64,000 bases of DNA, taken from Embleya hyalina. GTDB taxonomy: Bacteria; Actinomycetota; Actinomycetes; Streptomycetales; Streptomycetaceae. This document shows, one piece after another, positions 8,678-16,753 of the stretch. Where the stretch lies: the NCBI RefSeq assembly GCF_003967355.1, contig NZ_BIFH01000030.1, positions 87,716 through 151,715 of the forward strand, given 5' to 3'. A model generated the notes under the pieces. That model was not told the DNA's origin. It was given only the letters and a program-made list of their open reading frames with translations, and ran no database searches. Every line of letters begins with the position of its first letter. Position 1 is the stretch's first letter. The translations under genes and the position numbers were made by a program.

Positions 8678-9124
8678 ATGGCAGGTATGCGCCAGAGCAC
8701 CGTTCCGTGGTGGCGTTGGCGGGCCCAGGTCCGCTCCGCGCTGCACATGTTCGGCGACCCGACGTTCCAGCGCGAGTCCTGGCTGGCCGGCCGCCCGGAG
8801 TACGGCTCGATCACCGACGCCGTCTATCGCCTGGTGGGCGACTCCTGGCTGGACCGCTGGTCGGCGACCACCTACATCGGCTCTCTGGTCACCGACGCCG
8901 AGGAGGCCGCGCTGGTGGACGCCGCGGTGCGGGAGATCCTGGGCGTGCTGCACGACGTCGGCGAGGACGCCCCCGCGCCCGCCTACCTCACCCACCCGCG
9001 CTGGCCCGACGTGGTCGCCGCCTCGCGCGCCGCGCACGTGGCGCTGGCCGGTGCGGACGAGGACGACCCCGACGCGCCGCCGGACTCGCTCGACGTGTTG
9101 CGTATCCGTACCGGTGGGCGCTGA
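8678..9124 (+). CDS. Conserved hypothetical protein
   Basis: 148 residues, with a strong ribosome site (GGGGAGGAGG, 10 bases before the ATG) and normal high-GC codon use, so it is a real gene. It is soluble, rich in Trp in the first 15 residues (TVPWWRWRAQVRSALHMFG) and ends with an acidic tail. No signal peptide, membrane segment or known motif is visible. It lies 111 bases upstream of purU on the same strand and may be co-transcribed. Function unknown. Confidence 0.65.
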   Translation: MAGMRQSTVPWWRWRAQVRSALHMFGDPTFQRESWLAGRPEYGSITDAVYRLVGDSWLDRWSATTYIGSLVTDAEEAALVDAAVREILGVLHDVGEDAPAPAYLTHPRWPDVVAASRAAHVALAGADEDDPDAPPDSLDVLRIRTGGR

Positions 9125-9235
9125 GCCCGCACCGGACGTGGGATCCTGTACGACCGGCCGCCGTGCCACGTCGACACCGCGCACCTCGGCGGATGGCGGT
9201 GGACACGGGCAGACACCGCAAAGAAGGGCGCGTCC

Positions 9236-10144
9236 ATGACCGAGCAGACCCAGCAGCCTCTCGACGGCACCGACGCCGGCGACGCGTCGACGGGTGCCGG
9301 CCAGTACGTGCTCACGCTGTCCTGTCCGGACAAGCGCGGCATCGTGCACGCGGTGGCCAGCTTCCTGATGATGACCGGCTGCAACATCGTGGACAGCCAG
9401 CAGTTCGGCGACCGCGACACCGGGCTGTTCTTCATGCGCGTGCACTTCACCGCCGAGCCGGGCGTCGAGTTGGACGCGCTGCGGGCGGGCTTCACCGCGG
9501 TCGGCGCGTCCTTCCACATGGACTGGCAGATCCACGACGGGGACGCGCGGATGCGCGTGTTCGTGATGGTCAGCAAGTTCGGGCACTGCCTCAACGACCT
9601 GCTGTTCCGGAGCAGCATCGGCGCGCTGCCGATCGAGATCGTCGGCGTGGTGTCCAACCACCGCGACTTCGAGGAGTTGTCCCGCTCGTACGGGGTGCCC
9701 TTCCATCACATCCCGGTCACCCGCGAGACCAAGCCGGAGGCGGAGGCGCGGCTGCTCGCGCTGGTGCACGAGCACGACGTGGAACTGGTGGTGCTGGCGC
9801 GCTACATGCAGGTCCTGTCCAACGACCTGTGCAAGCAGCTCGAGGGCCGCGCGATCAACATCCACCACTCGTTCCTGCCGAGCTTCAAGGGCGCGAAGCC
9901 GTACCACCAGGCGCACGCGCGCGGGGTGAAGCTGATCGGTGCGACCGCGCACTACGTCACCGGCGACCTGGACGAGGGCCCGATCATCGAGCAGGAGGTC
10001 GAGCGGGTGGACCACGCGGTCACCCCGGCGGCGCTGGTCGCGGTCGGTCGGGACGTGGAGTGTCAGGCGCTGGCGCGCGCGGTCAAATGGCACTCGGAGC
10101 GGCGCGTGTTGCTCAACGGGACCCGCACGGTCGTCTTCGCCTGA
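9236..10144 (+). CDS. purU: Formyltetrahydrofolate deformylase PurU
   Basis: Hydrolyses 10-formyl-tetrahydrofolate to formate and tetrahydrofolate, balancing the one-carbon pool. The 302 residues contain an N-terminal ACT domain (about 22-105, starting YVLTLSCPDKRGIVHAVASFL) and a C-terminal formyltransferase-fold domain (about 108-300). The catalytic signature is present: NIHHSFLPSFKGAKPY supplies the Asn-His pair, and ATAHYVTGDLDEGPII supplies the Asp. Length matches the family (280-300). The ATG at 9236 follows AAAGAAGGGCG. It runs convergently into the small membrane gene at 10166. Confidence 0.96.
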   Translation: MTEQTQQPLDGTDAGDASTGAGQYVLTLSCPDKRGIVHAVASFLMMTGCNIVDSQQFGDRDTGLFFMRVHFTAEPGVELDALRAGFTAVGASFHMDWQIHDGDARMRVFVMVSKFGHCLNDLLFRSSIGALPIEIVGVVSNHRDFEELSRSYGVPFHHIPVTRETKPEAEARLLALVHEHDVELVVLARYMQVLSNDLCKQLEGRAINIHHSFLPSFKGAKPYHQAHARGVKLIGATAHYVTGDLDEGPIIEQEVERVDHAVTPAALVAVGRDVECQALARAVKWHSERRVLLNGTRTVVFA

Positions 10145-10165
10145 CCGGGCCCGCCCCCGGGCGGT

Positions 10166-10384
10166 TCACCTGACGCTGAGTACGAACGCCGCCGAGCCGA
10201 CCAGGGCCGCGCCGGCGCCGGCGATCCACCCGGCCCGGGCGGGTCGGGGGAACTCGGTGCGCTCCAGCGGCCCGTCGCCGTCGAAGTCGCGGACCACCGG
10301 AGGCACCCGCTGCCGATGCCGATCGCGCCCGAACAGGACACAGGCGACGGCGGTGATCCACGCGGCTACCCCGACGACGAACAT
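10166..10384 (-). CDS. Small two-helix membrane protein
   Basis: 72 residues with a hydrophobic helix at each end (MFVVGVAAWITAVACVLFG at 1-19, and AGWIAGAGAALVGSAAFVL near the C-terminus). Between them is a polar loop with DFDGDGPLERTEFPRP. The topology and codon use support a real gene, but no clear Shine-Dalgarno precedes the ATG. It is convergent with purU, 21 bases apart. Function unknown. Confidence 0.55.
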   Translation of the reverse strand: MFVVGVAAWITAVACVLFGRDRHRQRVPPVVRDFDGDGPLERTEFPRPARAGWIAGAGAALVGSAAFVLSVR

Positions 10385-10810
10385 GCATCGGGAATGTACG
10401 CCCGCCCGGGTCGGGTGTCACAGCGGCGCGCGGTGTGTCCCGGGGGCGTGCGCGGGGCTCGCCGCCCGCGCCGGAAAACCCTTTGCGAGGTGCGGCGTTG
10501 CCGTGGCTTGATGGAGGCCGAGCCAACGACAGGTCCTCCGTGTGTCCTGTCCCGTAGGGAGAGGAGCGAGCCGGTGCGGTTCCGTGACTTCGGCCGACGC
10601 CCCGTCAGGGGTGCCTCGGCCCGCCGCGTGTAACCCCTGCTTCGTTTCCCGCTCCGCGGGTCCCGCAGTCGCCAACCCTGCGGTCCCCGCCACCGGCTGC
10701 CCCGTGGCGCACCCGGGCCCACTACCCGGAGTGCGCCGGGGCGGCCACCCAAGACTTCGAGCCGCCGTGCTCACGTTTCACCACCGTCCGCTCAGGAGAG
10801 TGACCCAACC
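10385..10810 (+). other. Hairpin-rich 0.4-kb leader upstream of rtcB; candidate structured RNA
   Basis: No convincing ORF occupies these 426 bases. It holds several strong hairpins. One at 10592-10622 pairs GGCCGA with TCGGCC around a CGCCCC/GGGGTG inner stem. One at 10706-10737 pairs GGCGCAC with GTGCGCC around CCGGG/CCCGG. A shorter one near 10530-10553 pairs GACAGG with CCTGTC. Stacked stems on the rtcB side suggest a structured 5' untranslated region or small RNA. I did not find convincing tRNA T-loop or D-loop signatures, so a Y RNA, which accompanies rtcB in some bacteria, is not demonstrated. The rtcB ribosome site is AGGAGAG near 10794. Confidence 0.4.
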
Positions 10811-12004
10811 ATGTCGTACACCGAGGTCCCCGGCACCCGGGTACCGATTCGCATGTGGACCGACCCGGCCGCGGTCGAGGGCCAGGCCATGCAGCAGCTC
10901 CGCAACATCACCACCCTCCCGTGGCTGCACGGCCTCGCCGTGATGCCCGACGTGCACTACGGCCGCGGCGCCACGGTCGGCTCGGTCATCGCCATGCGCG
11001 ACGCCGTCTGCCCGGCGGCGGTCGGCGTGGACATCGGCTGCGGCGTTTCCGCCGTCCGTACGTCGTTGACGACCAAGGACCTTCCCGACGATCTTGCCGA
11101 CCTGCGATCGCGGATCGAGGCGAACGTGCCGGTGGGGCCCGCAGGGCACAAGGAGCCGGTGGACGTGCGGAAACTGCGCTCCTTTCCGGTCGCGCGGTGG
11201 GACTCGGTGTGGAGCCGGTTCGGCGAACTGGCCTCGGAGGTGCACTTCCGGCGGGAGCGGGCGGCAAGCCAACTGGGCACCCTCGGCGGCGGGAACCACT
11301 ATCTGTCGCTGGACAGCGACAGCGAGGGCCGGTTGTGGCTGCAACTGCACTCGGGTTCGCGCAACATCGGCAAGGAACTCGCCGATCACCACATCGGTGT
11401 CGCACAGTCGTTGCCGCACAACCAGGACCTGGTGGATCGCGACTTGGCGGTGTTCGTCGCGCGTACGCCGGAGATGGACGCTTACCGTGCGGACCTGTAT
11501 TGGGCGCAGGAGTACGCCCGGCTCAACCGTGATCTGATGCTCGCGTTGTACGGAGACGTCGTGTCCACGTACTTCACGAAACGAGAGGTCACCTTCGATC
11601 GAGCCATCTCGTGCCACCACAACTACGTCTCGGAGGAGACGTACGACGGGGTGGACCTGCTGGTCACCCGCAAAGGCGCGATCCGGGCGGGCAGCGGCGA
11701 TCTCGGGATCATCCCGGGGTCGATGGCGGTCGGTTCGTATATCGTGCGCGGCCTCGGCAACGTCGACGCGTTCAACTCGGCGTCGCACGGCGCGGGCCGG
11801 AAGATGAGCCGGAACGCGGCCAAGAAGCGGTTCACGGTGAAGGACCTGGTCGAGCAGACCCAGGGCGTCGAGTGCCGCAAGGACGCGGGCGTCGTGGATG
11901 AGATCCCCGGCGCGTACAAGAACCTGGACCGGGTCATGCGGCACCAGTCCGACCTGGTCGAGATCGTGACGCATCTGAAGCCGTTGATCACGGTCAAGGG
12001 CTGA
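10811..12004 (+). CDS. rtcB: RNA-splicing ligase RtcB
   Basis: GTP- and Mn-dependent ligase that joins a 2',3'-cyclic or 3'-phosphate end to a 5'-OH end during RNA repair or tRNA splicing. The 397-residue protein carries the family metal/guanylylation motifs in order: DVHYGRGATVGSV, VGVDIGCGV (metal-binding Cys), GTLGGGNHY, HSGSRNIG, CHHNYV and NSASHGAGR (His that accepts GMP). The length is that of the compact bacterial subgroup. It is uninterrupted, with no intein, although a homing-endonuclease-like gene lies just downstream on the other strand. The start ATG is preceded by CAGGAGAG. Confidence 0.95.
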   Translation: MSYTEVPGTRVPIRMWTDPAAVEGQAMQQLRNITTLPWLHGLAVMPDVHYGRGATVGSVIAMRDAVCPAAVGVDIGCGVSAVRTSLTTKDLPDDLADLRSRIEANVPVGPAGHKEPVDVRKLRSFPVARWDSVWSRFGELASEVHFRRERAASQLGTLGGGNHYLSLDSDSEGRLWLQLHSGSRNIGKELADHHIGVAQSLPHNQDLVDRDLAVFVARTPEMDAYRADLYWAQEYARLNRDLMLALYGDVVSTYFTKREVTFDRAISCHHNYVSEETYDGVDLLVTRKGAIRAGSGDLGIIPGSMAVGSYIVRGLGNVDAFNSASHGAGRKMSRNAAKKRFTVKDLVEQTQGVECRKDAGVVDEIPGAYKNLDRVMRHQSDLVEIVTHLKPLITVKG

Positions 12005-12011
12005 CCGAGCG

Positions 12012-12839
12012 TCACGAGAACAGAGCCAACTGCGGGGGAGCCGGTTCGACGGGCTCCCCCGCTTTGGCGAGTCGCCATCGGCGCATCGTGCAACTCGCGA
12101 CGGTCCGACCGAGCAATACGGCTGCGGTATCGGCCGGATGAGCCCGGACCACCGCGTCGTCGACTTCGGTCCAACGCCTCGGTGCCGACCGGGCCCGCAT
12201 ACCGGCCGGTCGCTCCCATGCCCTGACGATTTCGGCCTTCGCGGCCTTGCGCGCGAGCGCTGGGCTGCCCTCGTAGTAGAGCTCACGAGCGATCGCAACG
12301 GCCGGATCGTTGGTGTACAGGATGTTGAAGACGCCGTCCCGCGCGTTGCGGCCCGGGCGTCGCAGGGCGCCGCCGACGGCCAGACCGAACTGGCAGAAGT
12401 AGTCCGAGACGGCCGCGCTCGACGTGGTCAGGCTCAGGAACGGAAAGCCCTTGGCCGTCACGCCGATCGCGCCGTCGGCATCGACGAGCCCGCGTAGGTA
12501 GTCGCGCGCGACGTGGTCGCCGGTGGGTGGGCCGATCAGGGTCGACTTCCTGCCGTAGGGCATGCCCAGGGCATGGAGGGTGTTTCGGGCCTCCAGGGCA
12601 CACAAGGTCCAGATCGACGAGGCGTGCTCGGCCGAGAAGTTGGTCGCGCGGGTGCGCTCGCGAATCGAACTCGGGTACGGACACAGGCGTTGAAAGCGTT
12701 CCAGCAGCTCCCGGTCGCGGGCACTCACCTCCAGGCGCAGTCGGCCGCGTTGCCCTGTGCCTGCGGAGAGATGGCCGTCGGCTTGCAGGAAACCGAACAT
12801 GTGGGAGTACTCCGGGCGACGGAGGTCCATGAAGTGCAT
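12012..12839 (-). CDS. Free-standing LAGLIDADG homing-endonuclease-like protein with C-terminal HTH
   Basis: 275 residues with two LAGLIDADG-type motifs: MFGFLQADG (residues 14-22) and YLRGLVDADGAIGV (114-127), the layout of a monomeric endonuclease. Both keep the acidic residue expected to bind metal. The last 50 residues (RRWTEVDDAVVRAHPADTAA through MRRWRLAKAG) look like a SANT/HTH-type DNA-binding domain. There are no intein splicing motifs, and no split gene is visible in rtcB, so it is a stand-alone protein, either a selfish endonuclease or a domesticated regulator. The ATG at 12839 or the one three codons in could be the start; neither has a clear ribosome site. Its 3' end overlaps the rtcB terminator hairpin. 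Confidence 0.8.
   Translation of the reverse strand: MHFMDLRRPEYSHMFGFLQADGHLSAGTGQRGRLRLEVSARDRELLERFQRLCPYPSSIRERTRATNFSAEHASSIWTLCALEARNTLHALGMPYGRKSTLIGPPTGDHVARDYLRGLVDADGAIGVTAKGFPFLSLTTSSAAVSDYFCQFGLAVGGALRRPGRNARDGVFNILYTNDPAVAIARELYYEGSPALARKAAKAEIVRAWERPAGMRARSAPRRWTEVDDAVVRAHPADTAAVLLGRTVASCTMRRWRLAKAGEPVEPAPPQLALFS
12032..12062. terminator. rtcB terminator hairpin embedded in the endonuclease coding end
   Basis: Arms GCGGGGGAGCC (12032-12042) and its exact complement (12052-12062) around a 9-base loop, 28 bases after the rtcB stop. It lies inside the last 20 codons of the convergent endonuclease gene, so the Pro/Ala-rich tail of that protein is encoded by the hairpin. Confidence 0.75.
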
Positions 12840-12968
12840 CGCACCAATGTGCGATTCGGCGTTTGGCCGGGGGAGCGGAAACGTCGAAGATCACTCGATT
12901 GGCCCATGGAATCGGTGAAGTCACACGATGGAGCGATTGATGGACCGCGGCTCGACGCAGGCATGAAC

Positions 12969-13002
12969 TCGGCCCCGACGAGCGTGTGCTCACCGGGGCC
13001 GA
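12969..13002. terminator. Hairpin after the DUF1772 operon
   Basis: A 9-bp stem (12969-12977 with 12994-13002) around a 16-base loop, immediately past the stop codon at 13017 of the minus-strand operon. It probably terminates that operon. Confidence 0.6.
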
Positions 13003-13016
13003 ACGGTGCGTGCGGA

Positions 13017-13556
13017 TCAGTGGGCGCGGTCGGTTCGGGCGAGGAGGTGTGTGGCTCGGGTGAGGGCGGTGAGGCCGGCGGTGGCGAACAGGGTGCGGCC
13101 TATGTTCCAGGCTATCCAGGTGTTTTCCACGTCTTCGCGGAGCTTGGCCGGGTCGGCGACCTTCGCGGGGTCGCCGGCGTCGTCGATCTTGTTGTTGAGC
13201 GGGATGTTGCCGCCCATGGTGATCAGCATGCCGACGAAGGCCAGGGCGACGCCGGCGATGATCCAGCGGCCGGCCTCGGTGGTGCCGAGCCTGCGGGTCT
13301 GCACGATGGAGATCACGCCCAGGATCGGGGCGCCGAAGAAACAGGAGAAGAAGACCGGGTTCTCGATGCTCTTGTTGACCTGCTGGAGGAAGTCGATGAA
13401 GGTGCGGTCGTCGACGTGGGCCAGGCCCGGCATGATCGCGACCGCGAAGCAGAAGTAGACGCCGGCGACGAGGCCGGTGGCGACCAGGCCTGCGCCCAGC
13501 ACGATGGCGGCGGTGCGGGTCGATGGTGTGGACGACTGCGTGGCGGGCCGAGTCAT
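13017..13556 (-). CDS. DUF1772 (anthrone oxygenase-like) membrane protein
   Basis: 179 residues with four predicted membrane helices (AIVLGAGLVATGLVAGVYFCF, PVFFSCFFGAPILGVISIV, WIIAGVALAFVGMLITMG, and a C-terminal one around WNIGRTLFATAGLTAL). The PGLAHVDDRTFIDFLQQVNKSI segment after helix 1 and NIPLNNKID after helix 3 are family hallmarks. DUF1772 proteins are small four-helix membrane proteins. Some fungal and actinomycete members act with anthrone-type polyketides, but most have no known substrate. It is the last gene of a three-gene minus-strand operon with a second DUF1772 gene and an NmrA oxidoreductase. The ATG at 13554-13556 was chosen because the longer frame upstream has no family sequence. 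Confidence 0.8.
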   Translation of the reverse strand: MTRPATQSSTPSTRTAAIVLGAGLVATGLVAGVYFCFAVAIMPGLAHVDDRTFIDFLQQVNKSIENPVFFSCFFGAPILGVISIVQTRRLGTTEAGRWIIAGVALAFVGMLITMGGNIPLNNKIDDAGDPAKVADPAKLREDVENTWIAWNIGRTLFATAGLTALTRATHLLARTDRAH

Positions 13557-13594
13557 GGCGGGGTCCCCGTTTTCGGATGGGTGGTGTCGAGAGG

Positions 13595-14074
13595 TCAGCG
13601 GGTGAGGGCGAGGGTCAGGCAGACCGCGGCGGCGATGCCGCCCAGCGCGCGCAGGTGGTTCGCCCGGGTCCACCGGGTCGGGAAGGCGGCCCAGAGGCGC
13701 TCCTCCGCCCGCGAGTTCGGCTCGACCCGGTCCAGCGCGTCGTTGCGCGGCACGTGGTAGCCGGCGGTCAGCCCGAGCGGGCCGATCAGGTAGCTCAGCG
13801 CGCCGGCGATCAGGTAGCCGGAGTACGCCCCGTCCCAGGAGACGAGCGCGGTCACACCCAGGCCCGCGCAGAGCAGGGCGGTGCCCAGCAGGCCGATCAT
13901 CAGGGGCGGCCTCGGGGCCTCGACGTTGAGCGCACGCATGGCCGCGGCCCCCTGGTTCGCCGGGAGTCGGCCCAGACCGGCCATCACGAAGGAGGAGAAG
14001 CCGTAGAAGACTCCGCCCATCGTGGCGCAGCCGACGGCCGCGACCAGGGTCAGGACGAACAGGGGGCCGCTCAT
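13595..14074 (-). CDS. Second DUF1772-like membrane protein
   Basis: 159 residues with four hydrophobic helices (PLFVLTLVAAVGCATMGGVFY, MIGLLGTALLCAGLGVTALV, YLIAGALSYLIGPLGL, and a last one ending LGGIAAAVCLTLAL). It shares the topology and the YGFSSFVMAGLGRLPANQG loop expected for DUF1772 but is diverged from its neighbour at 13017. Only two bases separate its ATG from the stop of the upstream NmrA gene, so translation is probably coupled. Function unknown; the operon context suggests modification or redox handling of a small hydrophobic molecule. Confidence 0.78.
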   Translation of the reverse strand: MSGPLFVLTLVAAVGCATMGGVFYGFSSFVMAGLGRLPANQGAAAMRALNVEAPRPPLMIGLLGTALLCAGLGVTALVSWDGAYSGYLIAGALSYLIGPLGLTAGYHVPRNDALDRVEPNSRAEERLWAAFPTRWTRANHLRALGGIAAAVCLTLALTR

Positions 14075-14076
14075 GG

Positions 14077-14940
14077 TCACACCTTCCAGACACCGCGGGC
14101 GGCGGCGTCGCGTGCGTAGTCGGAGAAGTCGCGCGGGTCCCGGCCGAGCGCGCGGCGCACACCGTCGGCGACGTGCGCGTTGCGTCCGTCGAGGACCTCG
14201 CCGAACAGGAAGGCCAGCAGGTCGACGACCTCGGCGGGAACCCCGTGCTCGGTCAGGGCCGCCGAGTACGCCTCCAGGGGTACCTGGACGTAGCCGATCT
14301 CGCGGCCCGACGCGCGGGCGATCTCGGCCACCGCGTCGGCGAAGGTCAGCAGCCGCGGCCCGGTCACCTCGTACACCTGCCCGGTGTGCCCGTCCTCGGT
14401 GAGCGCGGCGACCGCGACGTCGGCGATGTCCTCCACGTCGATGAACGGCTCGCCCACCGCGCCGACGGGCAGCGCCAACTCGCCCTCCAGGAGCGGGCCC
14501 AGGAACTCGCCCTCGTCGAAGTTCTGGGCGAAGAAGGAGGCCCGCACGATGGTCCAGTGGGCGCCGGAGGCCCGCACCCGGGCCTCGGCGTCCTGCGCCT
14601 CGGGCTCGCCCCGGCCGGACAGCAGGACCAGGTGCCGCACGCCGCTCTCGGCCGCGAGGTCGGCGAACGCGCCGACCGTGTCCGCGCCGCCGGGGGCGGC
14701 GATGTCCGGCTGGTAGGAGATGTATACCTTCTCGACGTCGCGCAGCGCCGGGGCCCACGTGGTGCGGTCGGTCCAGTCGAAGGGGATCGCCGCGGAGCGC
14801 GAACCGAGGCGGACCGTGCGGCCCCGCTCGATCAGTTTCGCGGCGATCCGGCGGCCGGTCTTGCCGGTTCCGCCCACGATCAGCGTGGTGGTGTAGTCGG
14901 TGCCGGCGGTGTTCGCGAGGTGCTGCTCGTTCGTCGTCAT
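14077..14940 (-). CDS. NmrA-like NAD(P)-binding oxidoreductase
   Basis: 287 residues. The N-terminus has the atypical-SDR nucleotide motif TTLIVGGTGKTGRRIAAKL, followed by VRLGSRS (NADP-type Arg), and later HLVLLSGRGEPEAQ and WTIVRASFFAQNFDE, typical of the NmrA/quinone-oxidoreductase-2-like group. There is no YxxxK catalytic pair, so it could be a reductase of small molecules or a redox-sensing protein. The ATG at 14938-14940 (protein MTTNEQHL) is preferred over an upstream ATG at 14997, whose extension has no family sequence. First gene of the minus-strand operon, divergent from the AraC regulator 91 bases away. Confidence 0.82.
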   Translation of the reverse strand: MTTNEQHLANTAGTDYTTTLIVGGTGKTGRRIAAKLIERGRTVRLGSRSAAIPFDWTDRTTWAPALRDVEKVYISYQPDIAAPGGADTVGAFADLAAESGVRHLVLLSGRGEPEAQDAEARVRASGAHWTIVRASFFAQNFDEGEFLGPLLEGELALPVGAVGEPFIDVEDIADVAVAALTEDGHTGQVYEVTGPRLLTFADAVAEIARASGREIGYVQVPLEAYSAALTEHGVPAEVVDLLAFLFGEVLDGRNAHVADGVRRALGRDPRDFSDYARDAAARGVWKV

Positions 14941-15031
14941 GGCTCTATTCAAGGGCCTGGCTGTGAGAGTGAACATCGCTGAAGCGCCCAATAACATGTT
15001 TGATCGTCTCGATCTTCGCTAGGATGCGCGC
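14941..15031. promoter_or_regulatory. Divergent promoter region, NmrA operon and AraC regulator
   Basis: Ninety-one bases that must hold both promoters, noticeably AT-richer than the flanks. TAGGAT at 15020-15025 lies six bases before the AraC ATG and may be a -10 box for a leaderless message, although its AGGA could instead serve as a ribosome site. The AraC protein probably binds here. Confidence 0.45.
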
Positions 15032-16057
15032 ATGGATGCTCTCGCGAGCCTGCTCAACGGACCCCGGGCGCAAGGCGCCTTCCTGCTGCGTTCGATGCTC
15101 AGCGCGCCGTGGTCCATGCGCATCCACGACGAGGCGCCGCTGACCGTCGTGGCGGTGGTGCGCGGGCACGCGTGGATCGCGCTGGACCGCGGCGAGTCGG
15201 AGCGACTGACCGCCGGCGACGTGGCGATCGTGCGCGGGCCCGACCACTACCGGGTCTCCGACGCGCCGGACAGCCAACCGCAGATCATCATTCATCCCGG
15301 CCAGCGCTGTTCCACCCCCGACGGGCGGGACCTGGCCAAGGAGATGGCGCTCGGGGTGCGTACGTGGGGGAACAGCGCGGACGCCGAGACGATCATGTTG
15401 ACCGGGACCTACCAGCTGGCCGGCGAGGTCAGCCGTTCGCTCCTGGAGGCGCTGCCCGCCCTGGCGGTGATCCGGGTGGACGAGGTGGACTGCCCGGTGA
15501 TCCCGCTCCTGGCCACCGAGATCGTCAAGGACGAGGCGGGCCAGGAGGCGGTCCTGGACCGGCTCCTCGACCTGCTGCTGATCGCGATGTTGCGCTCGTG
15601 GTTCGCCCGCTCCGGGACGAACGCGCCGGGCTGGTACCGCGGCTACCGCGACCCGGTGATCGGCCACGTGTTGTGCCTGATCTACAACAACCCCGAACAG
15701 CCTTGGACGGTCGGGTCGTTGGCCGCCTCGGCCGGGGTCTCCCGGGCCGCGCTGGCGCGGCGGTTCAGCGAACTGATCGGCGAGCCGCCGATGGCCTTCC
15801 TCACCGCCTGGCGGCTCTCGCTGGCCGCGGACCTGCTGTGCCAACCGGAGGCCACGGTCGGTGCGGTCGCGGAAAAGGTGGGCTACGGCGACGCGTTCGC
15901 ACTCAGCACGGCGTTCAAGCGGGTCCGGGGGATGAGCCCGCGCGAACACCGCACCCGGGCCCTGCGCCGCGAGCGGGTGGGCATCGACGGATCGCGCCAC
16001 CAGCGGGCCGAGGGGAACGAGCCGATCACCCCCGAGGATTCGGCGCCCCGCCGGTGA
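15032..16057 (+). CDS. AraC-family regulator with cupin sensor domain
   Basis: 341 residues. Residues 1-200 form an AraC N-terminal cupin of the AraC_binding_2/cupin_6 type (HDEAPLTVVAVVRGHAWIAL, then LTAGDVAIVRGPDHYRV). Residues about 205-310 contain two helix-turn-helix units: WTVGSLAASAGVSRAALARRF and ATVGAVAEKVGYGDAFALSTAFKRVRG, with the usual SPREHR end. Proteins of this layout often control a divergent reductase gene in response to a small electrophile or aromatic compound. The divergent NmrA/DUF1772 operon is the obvious target. Confidence 0.88.
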   Translation: MDALASLLNGPRAQGAFLLRSMLSAPWSMRIHDEAPLTVVAVVRGHAWIALDRGESERLTAGDVAIVRGPDHYRVSDAPDSQPQIIIHPGQRCSTPDGRDLAKEMALGVRTWGNSADAETIMLTGTYQLAGEVSRSLLEALPALAVIRVDEVDCPVIPLLATEIVKDEAGQEAVLDRLLDLLLIAMLRSWFARSGTNAPGWYRGYRDPVIGHVLCLIYNNPEQPWTVGSLAASAGVSRAALARRFSELIGEPPMAFLTAWRLSLAADLLCQPEATVGAVAEKVGYGDAFALSTAFKRVRGMSPREHRTRALRRERVGIDGSRHQRAEGNEPITPEDSAPRR

Positions 16058-16198
16058 CCCGCCGGCCACCCGGCCGACGACCGGGTCGACCCGTGGCCCG
16101 TACATCGGATCGTGTGATCGGGTGATTAGGCTGGGCGGGCACCAACTTCGCGGTACAGGAACCCGTATCGCACATCGAACGAATCGAACGGCACGCGC

Positions 16199-16753
16199 GT
16201 GACGACTCGCATCACGGTCGCCGAGACCGAACGACTGGTCCTGACCCGACCCCATCCCGACGACGCGGCGGCGGTTTTCGCCGTGCACGGGGATCCCGAG
16301 ACCAACCGCTACAACCCGCTGGGGCCGATGCCGTCGGCCGAGGCGGGCGTCGAGTTCCTACGATCGATGATCGAGGACTGGGAGCGGGACGGGATCGGCT
16401 ACTGCGCGGTCGCGTCGCGCGAGCGCCCGACCGAGGTGTTCGGCTTCGCGGGGACCCAGTTGACCCGGCGGTTGCGGCCCGACGGCGTTCCGGTGTTCAA
16501 CCTCTACTACCGCTTCTCGCCAATCGCGTGGGGCCGGGGCCTGGCCCGGGAGGCGGTCGACGTCACCGTCGCGCTGGCCCGTCGTACGCTGCCGACGATG
16601 CCGATCTTCGCGGTGATCAACGCGGACAACGTGCCGTCGCTGACCCTGGCCCGCCGGGTCGGTTTCCGCCCGAGCGACGCGTTCGTCGACGTGGAGGGCC
16701 GGGATGTGTACCTGCTGCCTCAGGACTCGGTCGCGGAGGCGGTCGACGCCTGA
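16199..16753 (+). CDS. GNAT-family N-acetyltransferase (RimJ/RimL-like)
   Basis: 184 residues starting at GTG 16199. It follows the RimJ/RimL pattern: TERLVLTRPHPDDAAAVFAVHGDPETNRY at the front, then the acetyl-CoA loop AWGRGLAREAVDVTVAL, and INADNVPSLTLARRVGFRP near the end. It would acetylate an amine of a protein N-terminus or a small molecule; the substrate is unknown. Its last 34 bases overlap the end of the convergent gene at 16720. Confidence 0.85.
   Translation: MTTRITVAETERLVLTRPHPDDAAAVFAVHGDPETNRYNPLGPMPSAEAGVEFLRSMIEDWERDGIGYCAVASRERPTEVFGFAGTQLTRRLRPDGVPVFNLYYRFSPIAWGRGLAREAVDVTVALARRTLPTMPIFAVINADNVPSLTLARRVGFRPSDAFVDVEGRDVYLLPQDSVAEAVDA

Noticed and set aside
10385-10810. tRNA or Y RNA gene upstream of rtcB
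   Set aside because: I could not fit a cloverleaf, a T-loop consensus or the conserved Ro-binding bulge; kept only as a generic structured leader.
12012-12839. Intein or split-gene remnant of rtcB
   Set aside because: rtcB is continuous with all motifs, and the endonuclease has no splicing blocks and lies on the opposite strand.
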